Shown one piece after another: positions 1 to 9,402 of a stretch of DNA of 64,000 nucleotides. Where the stretch lies: NCBI GenBank assembly GCA_030538115.1, contig JAUNUP010000016.1, positions 15,643 through 79,642 of the forward strand, written 5' to 3'. The stretch's first letter is position 1; every line of letters begins with the position of its first letter. The notes under the pieces were generated by a model, which saw only the letters and a list, made by a program, of their open reading frames with translations, was not told the origin of the DNA and did no database searches. Origin of the DNA: Dermatophilus congolensis. GTDB lineage: Bacteria; Actinomycetota; Actinomycetes; Actinomycetales; Dermatophilaceae. Position numbers and translations under genes: made by a program.

Positions 1-1258
1 TGAGCCCGTTGCACAGACACTTGCGGCCCACCGTCTCTTCGATGCTGCCGCCCTTCTTGAGGTAGGCGTCGACAGGCTCGGCCGGGCAGCGGTAGCCGAC
101 CTTGCCGTCGGCCCGCTCGAACGGCGTGCGCAGGTACGACAGGTCGCACAGGCGCGGCCGCTGCTCGTAGATCTCGGGCTCGGACATCGTGCCGGGCAGG
201 GTGGCGACCTTGAACGGGAAGCCTGTGGGCGAAGCGCGCGGGTCGTTGCGAACGACGAGCGAGTCGTCGCCGAGAGCGCCGAGAAGCTGGCCGAGCACCG
301 GCTTCGAGAGCCCGCTGTCGTTACACAGCGCGAACACGGTGCCGCATTGCACTCCCTCGGCACCCGCCTCCACCGCGCGAGCGACCGCCTCGGGGGTGCC
401 GAATGCGCCCGCCAACCAGAACGGAAGGCCGACCTCGGCGACCTTGGCCAGGTCGGCCATGTCGCGTGCACCGTAGATGGGCTGCCCGTCGTCGTCGAGC
501 GCCATCTTGCCGCGCGGCGGGGCACTGTGACCGCCTGCCACGGGCCCCTCGACGATGAACCCGTCGGGGCGGATGTCTTCGTCGCGGTACAGGTACGTGG
601 CTAGTGAATGCAGCGAGATGATCGCGAGGAACTGCGGCCTGTTCAGCACAGGCAGGTGTTCTCCGAGTACCTCGACCGGGTCGATGCGCGACGTGTGCGT
701 GCGGGTCGCCCCGACCACGTCGATCGTCAGGCCGCCGGGCTGTCCTGCAGCGAACGCGCGCAGCAGCGCCGGGATCTCACGAGGAATGCCCGCACCCATG
801 AGCACGTAGTCGACGTCGGCGATCATCGAGCCGAGCGCGGCACTGGCCGTGGCCATCTGGATCTTCTCGAGGAAGTTGATGCCGATGACACCGTCGTGAC
901 CCTCTTTCGCGAGCCAGACCTCCGCGAAGTTGCCGAGCACCGACAGTTCGACTGCGTTGCGGGAGGTGTCGATCGTCAGCGTCGGGTTGGGTCGATACGG
1001 CTTGCCCTGCCGCCCCTCCGGCAGATAGAAGCGGTCGAGGTTGCGCTGCACCATCTCTTGGTCGGGAAACTCGGCCAACGCCCTGCGGTAGTGACCACCC
1101 GGGTCACCGTCTTGCAGCGTGCGCGCGAGCACGCAATCGAGCGCGGTGCCGGAGACGACACCCATCTGGCCTGCCAGCGACACCTGCCGCGCCAGCTGCC
1201 ACGATGAGACGGCGACCCCCATGCCTCCCTGGATGATCGTCGGGTGCTGGCTCGTCAC
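1..1258 (-). CDS. Nitronate monooxygenase-family flavoprotein, 3' end cut by window edge
   Basis: Reading from a GTG at 1258 with a strong AGGAGG about 6 bases upstream, 419 codons stay open to the window edge with no stop, so the C-terminus is missing. The protein begins T-S-Q-H-P-T-I-I-Q-G-G-M-G-V-A-V-S and carries the TIM-barrel FMN signatures of the nitronate monooxygenase/2-nitropropane dioxygenase/FabK-like family: the N-terminal Q-G-G-M-G, a V-E-G-P-V-A-G-G-H segment near residue 245, and a G-A-E-G-V-Q-C-G-T segment near residue 305 that would hold phosphate. A Cys-containing tail (R-K-C-L-C-N-G) at the truncated end resembles the longer actinobacterial members. These enzymes oxidise alkyl nitronates or act on other small FMN substrates; the exact substrate is unknown. 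A perfect palindrome lies 52 bases upstream of the start and suggests repressor control. Confidence 0.85.
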   Translation of the reverse strand, partial: MTSQHPTIIQGGMGVAVSSWQLARQVSLAGQMGVVSGTALDCVLARTLQDGDPGGHYRRALAEFPDQEMVQRNLDRFYLPEGRQGKPYRPNPTLTIDTSRNAVELSVLGNFAEVWLAKEGHDGVIGINFLEKIQMATASAALGSMIADVDYVLMGAGIPREIPALLRAFAAGQPGGLTIDVVGATRTHTSRIDPVEVLGEHLPVLNRPQFLAIISLHSLATYLYRDEDIRPDGFIVEGPVAGGHSAPPRGKMALDDDGQPIYGARDMADLAKVAEVGLPFWLAGAFGTPEAVARAVEAGAEGVQCGTVFALCNDSGLSKPVLGQLLGALGDDSLVVRNDPRASPTGFPFKVATLPGTMSEPEIYEQRPRLCDLSYLRTPFERADGKVGYRCPAEPVDAYLKKGGSIEETVGRKCLCNGL

Positions 1259-1309
1259 GAGGTTCCTCCTGCTGGTCGGCCTGTCTGACTGCGAAGGATC
1301 GACCTTCGA

Positions 1310-1341
1310 GCACGTAACCTACGTTCCCGTAGGTTACGTGC
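1310..1341. promoter_or_regulatory. 14-bp perfect inverted repeat, probable TetR-type operator
   Basis: The arms GCACGTAACCTACG (1310-1323) and its exact complement (1328-1341) are separated by four bases (TTCC). The core AACCTACG-N4-CGTAGGTT looks like operators used by TetR-family regulators in actinobacteria. It sits 52-83 bases upstream of the nitronate monooxygenase start, in promoter position, and has no T-run, so an operator is more likely than a terminator. No TetR gene is visible in the window. Confidence 0.6.
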
Positions 1342-2242
1342 TGCGCGAGTGGAGCGTCCACCTTGTCGCAAAAAGATCAGGCCCGATTTCAGGACAGCAC
1401 GCCGGGGCCGGCGCTGCCTGCGAGAAGAGAATGATGGTCGAGCGCACGAAGACCGACCAGGCTGCCGCACCGTAGCCGTGGTGGTCGCGCGCGGATGCTT
1501 GGGATACCACAACTGAATCCCGAGGGCAACGATCGACAGAAGATTCCATTCGGGCCATCTCGAGCGGCGGTCGGCAACTCGCCAGTAGCCCACAAACCGG
1601 CACGTCACGACCTCGGACTGTCACCACACGTACGCTGGCCTGCGAGTCTGCGGGCGCGACCCGTCACCGAGAGCCGCGCGAGTGGTCGATATACCAGACC
1701 ACTGAAGGAACCTACGTCTCACATATGCGCAAACTCTGGGAAAACTCTTCCCCTCGAATCGAGAACCTGTGATCCTATAGACAATCCAACTGCTTGACCG
1801 AGGACATGCATGCCCTCACGAGCAGGCGACCTCTCGGCAACCGGTCACAGACGATCATCCGCCGGATAAGGTCTCTGCCCGTCGGAGATGCACGTTCGTT
1901 GATGCTCCTGGAAGGCTCTTTCGAGCCGTGCGGGGCGGGCGCAATGGAGCGCGACGAATTGGTTCTCGGATGCGGTGGCTTGCCGATGGAGGCTGGCCCC
2001 GGACGCTGTAGGGCTGACCACATCGACCCCGAGAAGTCATCGGAGCCGGTGCGCGCAGCCGTGCGAGCGTCCGACACCCAACGGCGTCGCGGGAATTTTT
2101 GCGTTCACGTGTGCGTCTTGGATGTGAGCCGTCTTTCCGCGTGGGAGCTCGACGATGAGCCCGCGTGATGCCCCCGTCGAACGAGCGCCGTTGCAGCAGG
2201 AGCGTTCTTCGACAACCACTTTACTTCAAGGAGCACCCCCTC
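1342..2242. other. About 0.9 kb without a supported gene, upstream of whiB1
   Basis: Short open frames exist on both strands, for example 1495-1797 plus, 1775-2077 minus and 1794-2168 plus. None has a plausible ribosome binding site, third-position GC bias or a recognisable family. GC content looks lower than in the flanking genes. The stretch includes an imperfect dyad GTGGTC...GACCAC around 1682-1702. It probably holds the whiB1 promoter and long leader, and perhaps decayed coding sequence. I see no tRNA or insertion-sequence ends. Confidence 0.5.
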
Positions 2243-2491
2243 ATGGACTGGCGTAACCGCGCTGCCTGCCTGACCGAGGACCCCGAGCTGTTCTTCCCCA
2301 TCGGCAACACGGGCCCCGCCCTTCTTCAGATCGAAGAGGCCAAGGGCGTCTGCCGTCGTTGCGATGTCATCGACACCTGCCTTGCCTGGGCCATCGAGTC
2401 CGGCCAGGACGCAGGCGTCTGGGGCGGCATGTCCGAGGACGAGCGTCGCGCTCTCAAGCGTCGCAACGCCCGCGCCCGCCGCGCAGGCTGA
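2243..2491 (+). CDS. whiB1: WhiB1 iron-sulfur transcription regulator
   Basis: The 82-residue protein starts M-D-W-R-N-R-A-A-C, with AAGGAG at 2228-2233 upstream. A longer in-frame start at 2165 is less likely. Four cluster-binding cysteines are present at residues 9, 37, 40 and 46 (C-X2-C-X5-C). The G-V-W-G-G turn is at 58-62, followed by the basic DNA-binding tail K-R-R-N-A-R-A-R-R. The close match to mycobacterial WhiB1, and its position next to a divergent pdtaS as in M. tuberculosis (Rv3219/Rv3220c), identify it. WhiB1 binds a nitric-oxide-sensitive [4Fe-4S] cluster and is an essential growth and stress regulator that contacts the sigma factor. Confidence 0.95.
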   Translation: MDWRNRAACLTEDPELFFPIGNTGPALLQIEEAKGVCRRCDVIDTCLAWAIESGQDAGVWGGMSEDERRALKRRNARARRAG

Positions 2492-2549
2492 TCGCACCTC
2501 TCGCAAGAGCAGCAGCAACAGCACCACCACAGAACCGCATCACAACGCG

Positions 2550-2601
2550 CGAACGGCGCAGGCAACACTCCGGATCACCCGGCCGTTGCCTGCGCCGTTC
2601 G
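2550..2601. terminator. Bidirectional terminator between whiB1 and pdtaS
   Basis: Perfect 17-bp arms, CGAACGGCGCAGGCAAC at 2550-2566 and its complement at 2585-2601, flank an 18-base loop. The stem lies between the convergent whiB1 and pdtaS genes. Its right arm is inside the last codons of pdtaS, so the stem doubles as coding sequence. Confidence 0.75.
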
Positions 2602-4134
2602 ACGTAGCCGGGCGGTGAAACGCACCATCGTGCCGCCCTCGGGACGCGCCGACCAAGTGATCGTGCCCTTGAGGTCTTGCACGAAGGCGCGAACGATCTG
2701 CGTGCCCAGACCCGAGCGGCCGGGCTTGAAACCCTCAGGCAGCCCTGCTCCGTCGTCGAGGATCTCGACCTCGAGCGAGCGCGGTTCCAGCGACGAGACC
2801 CGAAGCACCACAGATCCGCCCTCAGGACCGAAGGCGTGATCGACGGTGTTCTGCACGATCTCGGCCAGCACCATCGCGAGCGCCGTCGCGTCGTCGGCGG
2901 CGAGGTCGCCGAAGCGCCCCTCCTTGGCCCACGAGATCGTTCCCCCCGCCACCTCGAGAATGGCGTTGACCACGCGCGTCGCGATCTCGTCGAACGCGAC
3001 GACCTCCTCCAGGCTTCGGCTCAACGTGTCGTGCACGAGCGCGATCGTGGAGACGCGACGCCCCGCCTCCACCAACGACGCCTGAGCCGACGCATCGCTG
3101 ACCCGCCGGGCCTGTAGGCGCAGCAGGGCGGCCACTGTCTGCAGGTTGTTCTTCACCCGGTGGTGAATCTCGCGAATCGTCGCATCCTTGGTGAGCAGTT
3201 GCTGCTGCTGGCGACGCAGTTCGCTGATGTCACGGACGAGGATGATGGCACCCGCCCTGGCCCGGTTCTTACGCAGCGGGACCGCACGCATCGCGAGCAC
3301 GCCGCCGTTGGCCTCGATGTCGGTACGCCAAGCAGCGCGGCCCATCGTCACCAGCGGCAAGGTCTCGTCGACCGTCGTGTGGTCTTCGAGCACGTCGGTG
3401 ACGACCTGGCTCAGGTATTCGCCCTTGATCGTGCCGACGTGCCCGATGCGCTTCATGGCGCTCGTGGCGTTCGGCGAGATGAAGTCGACCACCCCGGCGG
3501 TGTCGAGGCGGATCACCCCGTCGCCGACGCGCGGGTTACCGTGCCGCTGGCTCTTCGGGTCGCCGGAGAGCGGAAAGTCGCCGTCGCGGATCATCGTGAA
3601 CAGCGTGTCGGCCGACGAGCGGTAGACGAACTCCATCGGCCCGGGGATCCGTAGGTGCGAGCGGTCGGAATGCCGGGTCACCACGGCGATCGGGACTCCG
3701 CGATGCACGACTGGTACCGCCTCGAAGCGGCGGATCGGGCCGTCCATCTCGTGGCTCGCCGTGATCGTCGTACGCGACGAGACGGCCTGTTCGAGCACCA
3801 TCTGACGAGTCGGGCGTGCCCACTTGCCCACCAGGTCGTCGTAGAAGAAGAGCGCGCCGGTGTTCGGGCGCACGTGCGCGGCCACCCGCCAGTTGAGGCT
3901 TCCGGGGCCGGGGGGCAGGTTCTCGGGTAGGCCCGACAGCACGTCGGTGTATTCCACACCGGCTTCGCTGCCGTCCGCGTTCGTCGCGTCGGGTTCTGCG
4001 CGCACCCACAACAGCAGATCGGCCACGGACAGGTCGGCGATGAGCTGCCAGTCGGCGATGAGCATGTGCAGCCAGTCGACGTCAGCGCTTCGCAGCGCCG
4101 GCGCCAGCCGCATGGAGTCTCTCAATCCCGACAT
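2575..4134 (-). CDS. pdtaS: PdtaS-like sensor histidine kinase (GAF-PAS-HisKA_2)
   Basis: This 519-residue soluble kinase has an N-terminal GAF-like region (about 1-165), a PAS region (about 200-305), then a HisKA_2/HWE-type H-box R-E-I-H-H-R-V-K-N-N at 321-330. The ATPase domain follows, with N-box E-I-V-Q-N-T near 425, G-box D-D-G-A-G-L near 460 and G-L-G-T-Q-I-V near 475. Start M-S-G-L-R-D aligns with the M. tuberculosis PdtaS start M-S-T-L-G-D. Adjacency to whiB1 is conserved. In mycobacteria PdtaS phosphorylates the ANTAR RNA-binding regulator PdtaR; no pdtaR is in this window. The 47-base gap to the upstream glutamate dehydrogenase gene allows co-transcription. Confidence 0.92.
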   Translation of the reverse strand: MSGLRDSMRLAPALRSADVDWLHMLIADWQLIADLSVADLLLWVRAEPDATNADGSEAGVEYTDVLSGLPENLPPGPGSLNWRVAAHVRPNTGALFFYDDLVGKWARPTRQMVLEQAVSSRTTITASHEMDGPIRRFEAVPVVHRGVPIAVVTRHSDRSHLRIPGPMEFVYRSSADTLFTMIRDGDFPLSGDPKSQRHGNPRVGDGVIRLDTAGVVDFISPNATSAMKRIGHVGTIKGEYLSQVVTDVLEDHTTVDETLPLVTMGRAAWRTDIEANGGVLAMRAVPLRKNRARAGAIILVRDISELRRQQQQLLTKDATIREIHHRVKNNLQTVAALLRLQARRVSDASAQASLVEAGRRVSTIALVHDTLSRSLEEVVAFDEIATRVVNAILEVAGGTISWAKEGRFGDLAADDATALAMVLAEIVQNTVDHAFGPEGGSVVLRVSSLEPRSLEVEILDDGAGLPEGFKPGRSGLGTQIVRAFVQDLKGTITWSARPEGGTMVRFTARLRRTAQATAG

Positions 4135-4181
4135 GTCGCAAGGGTAACGCCGCAGGCCCGCTCACCGGCGAGCCGCCTCGG

Positions 4182-7100
4182 TCAGGCCAGCACGGAGGCG
4201 GCGCGCACCACCCCCCGCAGGCTCCGGACGGCGACCGACACGGGGGCCAGCCCCACGTCCTCCAGCCCCTCGATGCTGCGCATCATCACCGCGAGCCTGG
4301 AGAGGATCTCGTCGTGGCTGCCGGCCCACGACTCCACCCGCTGCTCCGCGGGCTGGGAGGCGTCGGTGGAGGCGAGCACGACCCGCGTGATGCTCTTGAG
4401 GACGTCGTACAGGTCGTCGCGCAGCGACGCCCGTGCCAGGGCCGCCCACCTGTCTTCGCGATCGAGGTCGCCGACATGGTTGAGGAGTTCACCCACCCTG
4501 AACCTGCCGAGCGCCGCGAAGTACACGTCGGCGACGGCGTCGAGTTCGTCGTTAGCGTCGCGGGCACTCTCGGAAGCGCCGTCGGCCGTCCCCTTCTGAG
4601 CCTCTTGGGCCAGCTCGACGATGTCGAGGCACGAGAACAGGTACATGAGCGTGGCGGCCGAGCGCGCGGTCTCCTCCGGAACTCCTTGCTCGACCCAGCC
4701 CTGCATGGCGGCCTCGAACTCGGCGAGCTCCCCCTCGGGCAGCAGGCTCGAGATCCTCGGGCCGAGCTGCGCCACGGCACCGGCGAACCGATCGATCTCG
4801 GCGCCGATGTCGAGGGAGGCCGGCCGGTTGGTCACCCACCAGCGAACGGTGCGGTCGAGCAACCTTCGGAAGGCGAGGTACAGGGAGGCTTGCGTGTCGG
4901 TGGACACCACATTGTCCAGCGCCTCGACGGCGGCCAAGTACGAAGGCTGGTCGAAGACCTCCGCAGCGATCGCGTAGGCCTGCACGATGCGGGCGACGGA
5001 GGAGTCCGTCTCTTCCTGGGCACGGAACACGAACGTGATTCCACCGCGGTTGACCAGCGCGTTGGCCAGCGAGTTGACGACGATCTCGCGGCGCAGCGGG
5101 TGCGAGGCGAGACGATCGGAGAACCGGTCGGTGAGCGCTGCCGGGAAGTACTCGGCCACGTACCTGTCGAGCCACGGCTGGTCGGGCAGCGACGTCTCGA
5201 TGAGATCGCGTTTGAGGGCGAGCTTCGAGTACGCCACGAGAACCGACAGCTCCGGCGTGGTCAGCGCCGAGCCGCGCGTGACCCGCTCCTCGATCACCTC
5301 GTCGCTGGGGAGGAATTCGAGTTCCCTATCGAGTTCTCCGCGCTCGCTGAGCCAGTTCATGAACCGCAGGTGTGGCCCGACCATGCCCGAACGCTGCGCC
5401 TTCGCGTTGGCGAGCAGCACGTTCTGGTCGTAGTTGTCGCGCAGCACGGCGGCCGCGATGTCGTCGGTCATCGAGGCGAGGAGTTCGTTGCGCTGTTTGC
5501 GGGTCAGGTCACCCGAGGCCTCGACTTCGCCGAGCAGGATCTTGATGTTCACCTCGTGGTCGGAGGTGTTGACGCCCGCCGCGTTGTCGATGGCGTCGGT
5601 GTTCAGCAGCACCCCGTTCAGAGCGGCCTCGATACGGCCTCGCTGGCTGAATCCGAGGTTTCCGCCCTCGCCGACGACTTTGCAGCGCAACTGGTCGCCG
5701 TCGACACGCACGGCGTCGTTGCCCCGGTCTCCGATCTCGGCGTTGGTCTCGGTCGATGCCTTGACGTAGGTGCCGATGCCTCCGTTCCAGAGCAGGTCGA
5801 CCGGGGCTCGCAGCACCGCAGAGACGAGGTCGGCCGGTGTCATCGAGGCAGGCCCGTCGAGTCCCAAGGCGGTCGCCATCTGTGGCGTGACCTCGACGGA
5901 CTTGGCCGACCGCGGAAACACTCCCCCGCCTTCGGAGATGAGGGCCCGATCGAAGTCGTCCCATGACGAGCCGGCCAACTCGAACAGGCGGCGCCGCTCG
6001 GCGAACGTCGATGCGGCATCCGGCTCCGGATCGACGAAGACGTGCCGGTGGTCGAAGGCCGCGACGAGCCGGATGTGTTCGGAGCGGAGCATGCCGTTGC
6101 CGAACACGTCACCGCTCATGTCGCCGACGCCGACCACCGTGAAGTCCTGCGACTGAACGTCGACGCCCAGCTCACGGAAGTGCCGCTGCACCGACACCCA
6201 GGCGCCGCGCGCCGTGATGCCCATGCCCTTGTGGTCGTAGCCGGCCGAGCCTCCGGAGGCGAACGCGTCGTCCAGCCAGAAGCCGTACGAGATCGCGACC
6301 TCGTTGGCGATGTCGGAGAAGCTCGCGGTGCCCTTGTCCGCCGCGACGACGAGGTACGGATCGTCGCCGTCGTGGCGTACGACGCCCTCCGGCGGGATCA
6401 CGGCATCGCCCTGACGGTTGTCGGTGAGGTCGAGCAAGGCGCCGATGAAGATGCGGTACGCCGCGACGCCTTCGGCCCGCCACGCGTCGCGCTCACTCGG
6501 GTCGGGCAGCCGCTTCGCGTAGAAGCCGCCCTTGCTGCCTGTGGGCACGATGAGGGCGTTCTTCACCATCTGTGCCTTGACCAGGCCCAACACTTCGGTT
6601 CGGAAGTCCTCGCGGCGGTCGCTCCAGCGCAACCCGCCGCGTGCCACGGCCCCGAAACGCAGGTGCGTGCCTTCGACCCGCGGATTGTACACCCACACCT
6701 CGACGGCCGGGAGCGGCTCGGGCACGCCGGGCACCTCGGCGGGGTGCAATTTGAGCGCCAGAGTCGCGCCCGCGCGGGGCGCATAGAAATTGGTGCGTTG
6801 CGTCGCCAGGATCACGGCGACGAACCTGCGCAGGATCCTGTCTTCGTCGAGCACAGAGACATCGGCGAGCATCGCCTCGATGCCTTCGACGATCGCGTCG
6901 CAACGCTCACTACGACCTGCAGTGTCGTCAGCGGCCCCGTCGGTATCACCGGAGCGCTCGGCATCGGCCTGCGAGTCGGCCTGCGCATCAGCCGGTGCGA
7001 ATCGGGCCTCGAACAAGCCGACCAGCTCGGCCGCGATGCCGGGGTTGGCCAGCATCGCGTCTTCGGCGTAGGCCTGGCTGTACGTCGTACCGGCCTGACG

Positions 7101-9131
7101 TAGGTAGCTCCAGATGGCGCGCAGGATCACGACCTGCCGCCACGACAGCCCGGCCTGCAACACGAGTGCGTTGAACCTGTCGGATTCGGCGGCTCCCTCC
7201 CAGACGGCGCGGAACGCCTCCTCGAACGGCAGGGTCGTCTCGCCGGTGGTCTCGGGCCACAGCGCGCCGGAGGTGGCCCGCAGGCCGAAGTCGTAGATGT
7301 GGAAAGTAGCTCCGTCGGCTCGACGCACCATGTGCGGGCGCTCGTCGGTCACGCGAACGCCCAGATCGGTGAACACCGGAAGCACGTCCGAGAGGGAGAT
7401 CGCGCTGCGGCTGAACAGCTTGACCCGGCGCTCCTCAGGAGCCGCCCCAGGCATGTGGTACAGCACCGGGCGTACCGCCGCCCCCGGCTCCAGGGCCTCG
7501 AGGGTGGCGATGTCGGTGACCGCGACGCGCGGGGAGACCTCCTCCTTGTACGCCCCCGCGAAGGCCTTGCGGTACCGGCTGAGCAGCGTGGCGGCGGCCT
7601 CTTCACCGAAATGCTGTACGGCCGCCTCGCTCAGACCCTCGTCCCAGGTGCGCGTCGCGTCGATGATCCGTGCCTCGAGCTCGTCGGCGTCCACCGATCG
7701 CGCCTTCTCCGGATCGGCGGTGTGCACGATGAAGTAGAGCTGCGCCAGGCTCGATTCGCTCACGCGCGTGCGGTATTCGACCTCTTTACCGCCCAGGGCG
7801 GCACGTAGCAGATCCTGCATCCGCAGACGCACCTCGGTGTTGTACCGATCGCGCGGCAGGTAGACGAGGCACGTGACGAACCGGCCGTACACGTCGGCGC
7901 GCATGAACAGGCGCGTGCTGCGCTTCTCGCGCAGATGCACGACGTCGGTGGCTACCTGCGTGAGGTGGCTGACGGAGTCGTGAAAGAGCTCGTCGCGCGG
8001 ATACGACTCGAGCACCCCGATGAGGTCGTTGCCGAGATGGCTGTGCGGCAGGTAGCCGGCCGCATCGGTGATGCGCCGCACCTTCTCCGCGACGAACGGC
8101 AGCATCGTCACCGACCACATGTAGGCGCGCGCAGTGAAGAGGCCCACGAACCGGTGCTCACCCACCACCTCGCCCGCCTCGTCGACCTTCTTGATGCCGA
8201 CATAGTCGAGCCGGGCGCTCCGGTGCACCGTGGAGATCGAATTGGCCTTCGTGAAGACGTACGCGACCTTTTCGCGAGCCTTGGCCGCGACCGCGTCTGT
8301 GATGAGAGTGCGCAGCGTCGGCTCGTCTCCCTCGGAGCTGCCGTCGTCGAGGATGCCTAGGCCGGAGCCGGGCACGCGCGCGAGGTAGTCGACCCCGTCG
8401 ACCGGGTCGAGCATGTAATCGGCGGCGCCGATGAAGATGTACTGGTCGCCGCAGATCCAGTCGAGCAGTTGACGCGCCTGCTCGATGCTCTCTGGGTCGA
8501 GACTCGCCGGCGGGTCGTTCTCCAGAGCGTCACGCAGGGCGAGCGCCCGGTCGCGCATCGGCTCGAAGTCCGCCACGGCCGCGTGCACGTCGCGCAGCAC
8601 CGACCTGACCGAACGCTCGATCTCTTCCAGGTCGGGCAGGTCGCTCTCGCGGTCGATCTCGATGTGCATCCACGACTCGGCTCGCGCGTCGTGGCTCTCG
8701 TGCCCTTCGGTCTCGACGGTCGCCTCGGTCACCGAGAGCAGTTCGCCGTCGCTCCCCCGGCGCACCATGAGCTGCGGGTGTGCGATGAAGTGCACCCTGC
8801 GATCGATGCGGTCGAGCAGTTCAAGCACCGAATCGACGAGGAACGACACGTCTGCGGTGACCACCTCGATGACCGTGTGCCCCGAGGCCCAGCCGTCACG
8901 TTCGAGCGTCGGTGTGAAGACTCGTACCGAAGCTCCGTCATCGATGCGCGCCGCGAGCGCCCGGGTCGACAGAGCCGCCCCCGCGAGGTCTTCGGGCTCG
9001 ATGTGCAGCAACTCCTCGGTGGCCACGTGTCGGTAGAAGTACGCGAGGAACTGCGACTCCGATGTGGCACCGGGGACTCCGGCGGAGGCGGCTTCGAGGT
9101 GGGCACGTCGCTGGGCGTCTTCGTCGGGCAT
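4182..9131 (-). CDS. gdh: NAD-specific glutamate dehydrogenase, large (180-kDa) type
   Basis: About 1,650 residues, the usual size of the L_180 class found in Streptomyces and mycobacteria. The protein oxidatively deaminates L-glutamate to 2-oxoglutarate with NAD. The catalytic core is visible: G-G-L-R-W-S-D-R-R-E-D-F-R-T-E near residue 840 and the substrate-lysine segment P-T-G-S-K-G-G-F about 25 residues later. The nucleotide-binding V-V-G-V-G-D-M-S-G-D-V-F-G-N-G comes near residue 1010. Long N-terminal ACT-like regulatory regions precede the core. I chose the ATG at 9131; a GTG at 9161 in frame is possible but has no close ribosome binding site. In mycobacteria this enzyme is inhibited by the FHA protein GarA; I did not see garA here. 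Confidence 0.95.
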   Translation of the reverse strand: MPDEDAQRRAHLEAASAGVPGATSESQFLAYFYRHVATEELLHIEPEDLAGAALSTRALAARIDDGASVRVFTPTLERDGWASGHTVIEVVTADVSFLVDSVLELLDRIDRRVHFIAHPQLMVRRGSDGELLSVTEATVETEGHESHDARAESWMHIEIDRESDLPDLEEIERSVRSVLRDVHAAVADFEPMRDRALALRDALENDPPASLDPESIEQARQLLDWICGDQYIFIGAADYMLDPVDGVDYLARVPGSGLGILDDGSSEGDEPTLRTLITDAVAAKAREKVAYVFTKANSISTVHRSARLDYVGIKKVDEAGEVVGEHRFVGLFTARAYMWSVTMLPFVAEKVRRITDAAGYLPHSHLGNDLIGVLESYPRDELFHDSVSHLTQVATDVVHLREKRSTRLFMRADVYGRFVTCLVYLPRDRYNTEVRLRMQDLLRAALGGKEVEYRTRVSESSLAQLYFIVHTADPEKARSVDADELEARIIDATRTWDEGLSEAAVQHFGEEAAATLLSRYRKAFAGAYKEEVSPRVAVTDIATLEALEPGAAVRPVLYHMPGAAPEERRVKLFSRSAISLSDVLPVFTDLGVRVTDERPHMVRRADGATFHIYDFGLRATSGALWPETTGETTLPFEEAFRAVWEGAAESDRFNALVLQAGLSWRQVVILRAIWSYLRQAGTTYSQAYAEDAMLANPGIAAELVGLFEARFAPADAQADSQADAERSGDTDGAADDTAGRSERCDAIVEGIEAMLADVSVLDEDRILRRFVAVILATQRTNFYAPRAGATLALKLHPAEVPGVPEPLPAVEVWVYNPRVEGTHLRFGAVARGGLRWSDRREDFRTEVLGLVKAQMVKNALIVPTGSKGGFYAKRLPDPSERDAWRAEGVAAYRIFIGALLDLTDNRQGDAVIPPEGVVRHDGDDPYLVVAADKGTASFSDIANEVAISYGFWLDDAFASGGSAGYDHKGMGITARGAWVSVQRHFRELGVDVQSQDFTVVGVGDMSGDVFGNGMLRSEHIRLVAAFDHRHVFVDPEPDAASTFAERRRLFELAGSSWDDFDRALISEGGGVFPRSAKSVEVTPQMATALGLDGPASMTPADLVSAVLRAPVDLLWNGGIGTYVKASTETNAEIGDRGNDAVRVDGDQLRCKVVGEGGNLGFSQRGRIEAALNGVLLNTDAIDNAAGVNTSDHEVNIKILLGEVEASGDLTRKQRNELLASMTDDIAAAVLRDNYDQNVLLANAKAQRSGMVGPHLRFMNWLSERGELDRELEFLPSDEVIEERVTRGSALTTPELSVLVAYSKLALKRDLIETSLPDQPWLDRYVAEYFPAALTDRFSDRLASHPLRREIVVNSLANALVNRGGITFVFRAQEETDSSVARIVQAYAIAAEVFDQPSYLAAVEALDNVVSTDTQASLYLAFRRLLDRTVRWWVTNRPASLDIGAEIDRFAGAVAQLGPRISSLLPEGELAEFEAAMQGWVEQGVPEETARSAATLMYLFSCLDIVELAQEAQKGTADGASESARDANDELDAVADVYFAALGRFRVGELLNHVGDLDREDRWAALARASLRDDLYDVLKSITRVVLASTDASQPAEQRVESWAGSHDEILSRLAVMMRSIEGLEDVGLAPVSVAVRSLRGVVRAASVLA

Positions 9132-9390
9132 CTCAGGCCTGCTTTCGCTCGCACCGGGCACGTCGACGAGGCGAACGACTCCTCGCCTCTGCGGCTCCGA
9201 GACACACGTGCTCGGGTGCAGGCCGTGCGCGGGATGCGCGCACGTGCAGGGGATCGGCGTCGATCTCCTCCAGGCTGAGTGTAAGCCGCGTCACGTTCAG
9301 GCGCGCCCCTGGTGTTCCACAACCCCGCACCGGCATCGCCGTCATCCACAGGGGTGTGGAGGGGGTCCGCCGGTCGAGCCGCGGCGCTCG

Positions 9391-9396
9391 TACGGT
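9391..9396 (+). promoter_or_regulatory. Possible -10 element of a leaderless transcript
   Basis: TACGGT fits the actinobacterial TANNNT -10 consensus and ends six bases before the GTG at 9403, so transcription would begin at or next to the start codon. No ribosome binding site precedes the GTG, which fits leaderless initiation. No good -35 element is seen. This is a pattern match only. Confidence 0.4.
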
Positions 9397-9402
9397 GTGC
9401 CT

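Noticed and set aside
1794..2168. 124-codon plus-strand frame upstream of whiB1
   Set aside because: No ribosome binding site, no conserved pattern and poor codon bias; left as non-coding.
2105..2530. 141-codon minus-strand frame opposite whiB1
   Set aside because: Mirror of the conserved whiB1 gene; Leu-rich start comes from the repeated AGC/CAC downstream.
4314..5966. Long plus-strand frames opposite glutamate dehydrogenase (also 6042-7103 and 8469-9278)
   Set aside because: They lie fully within the gdh coding region and show His/Arg/Val-biased antisense composition.
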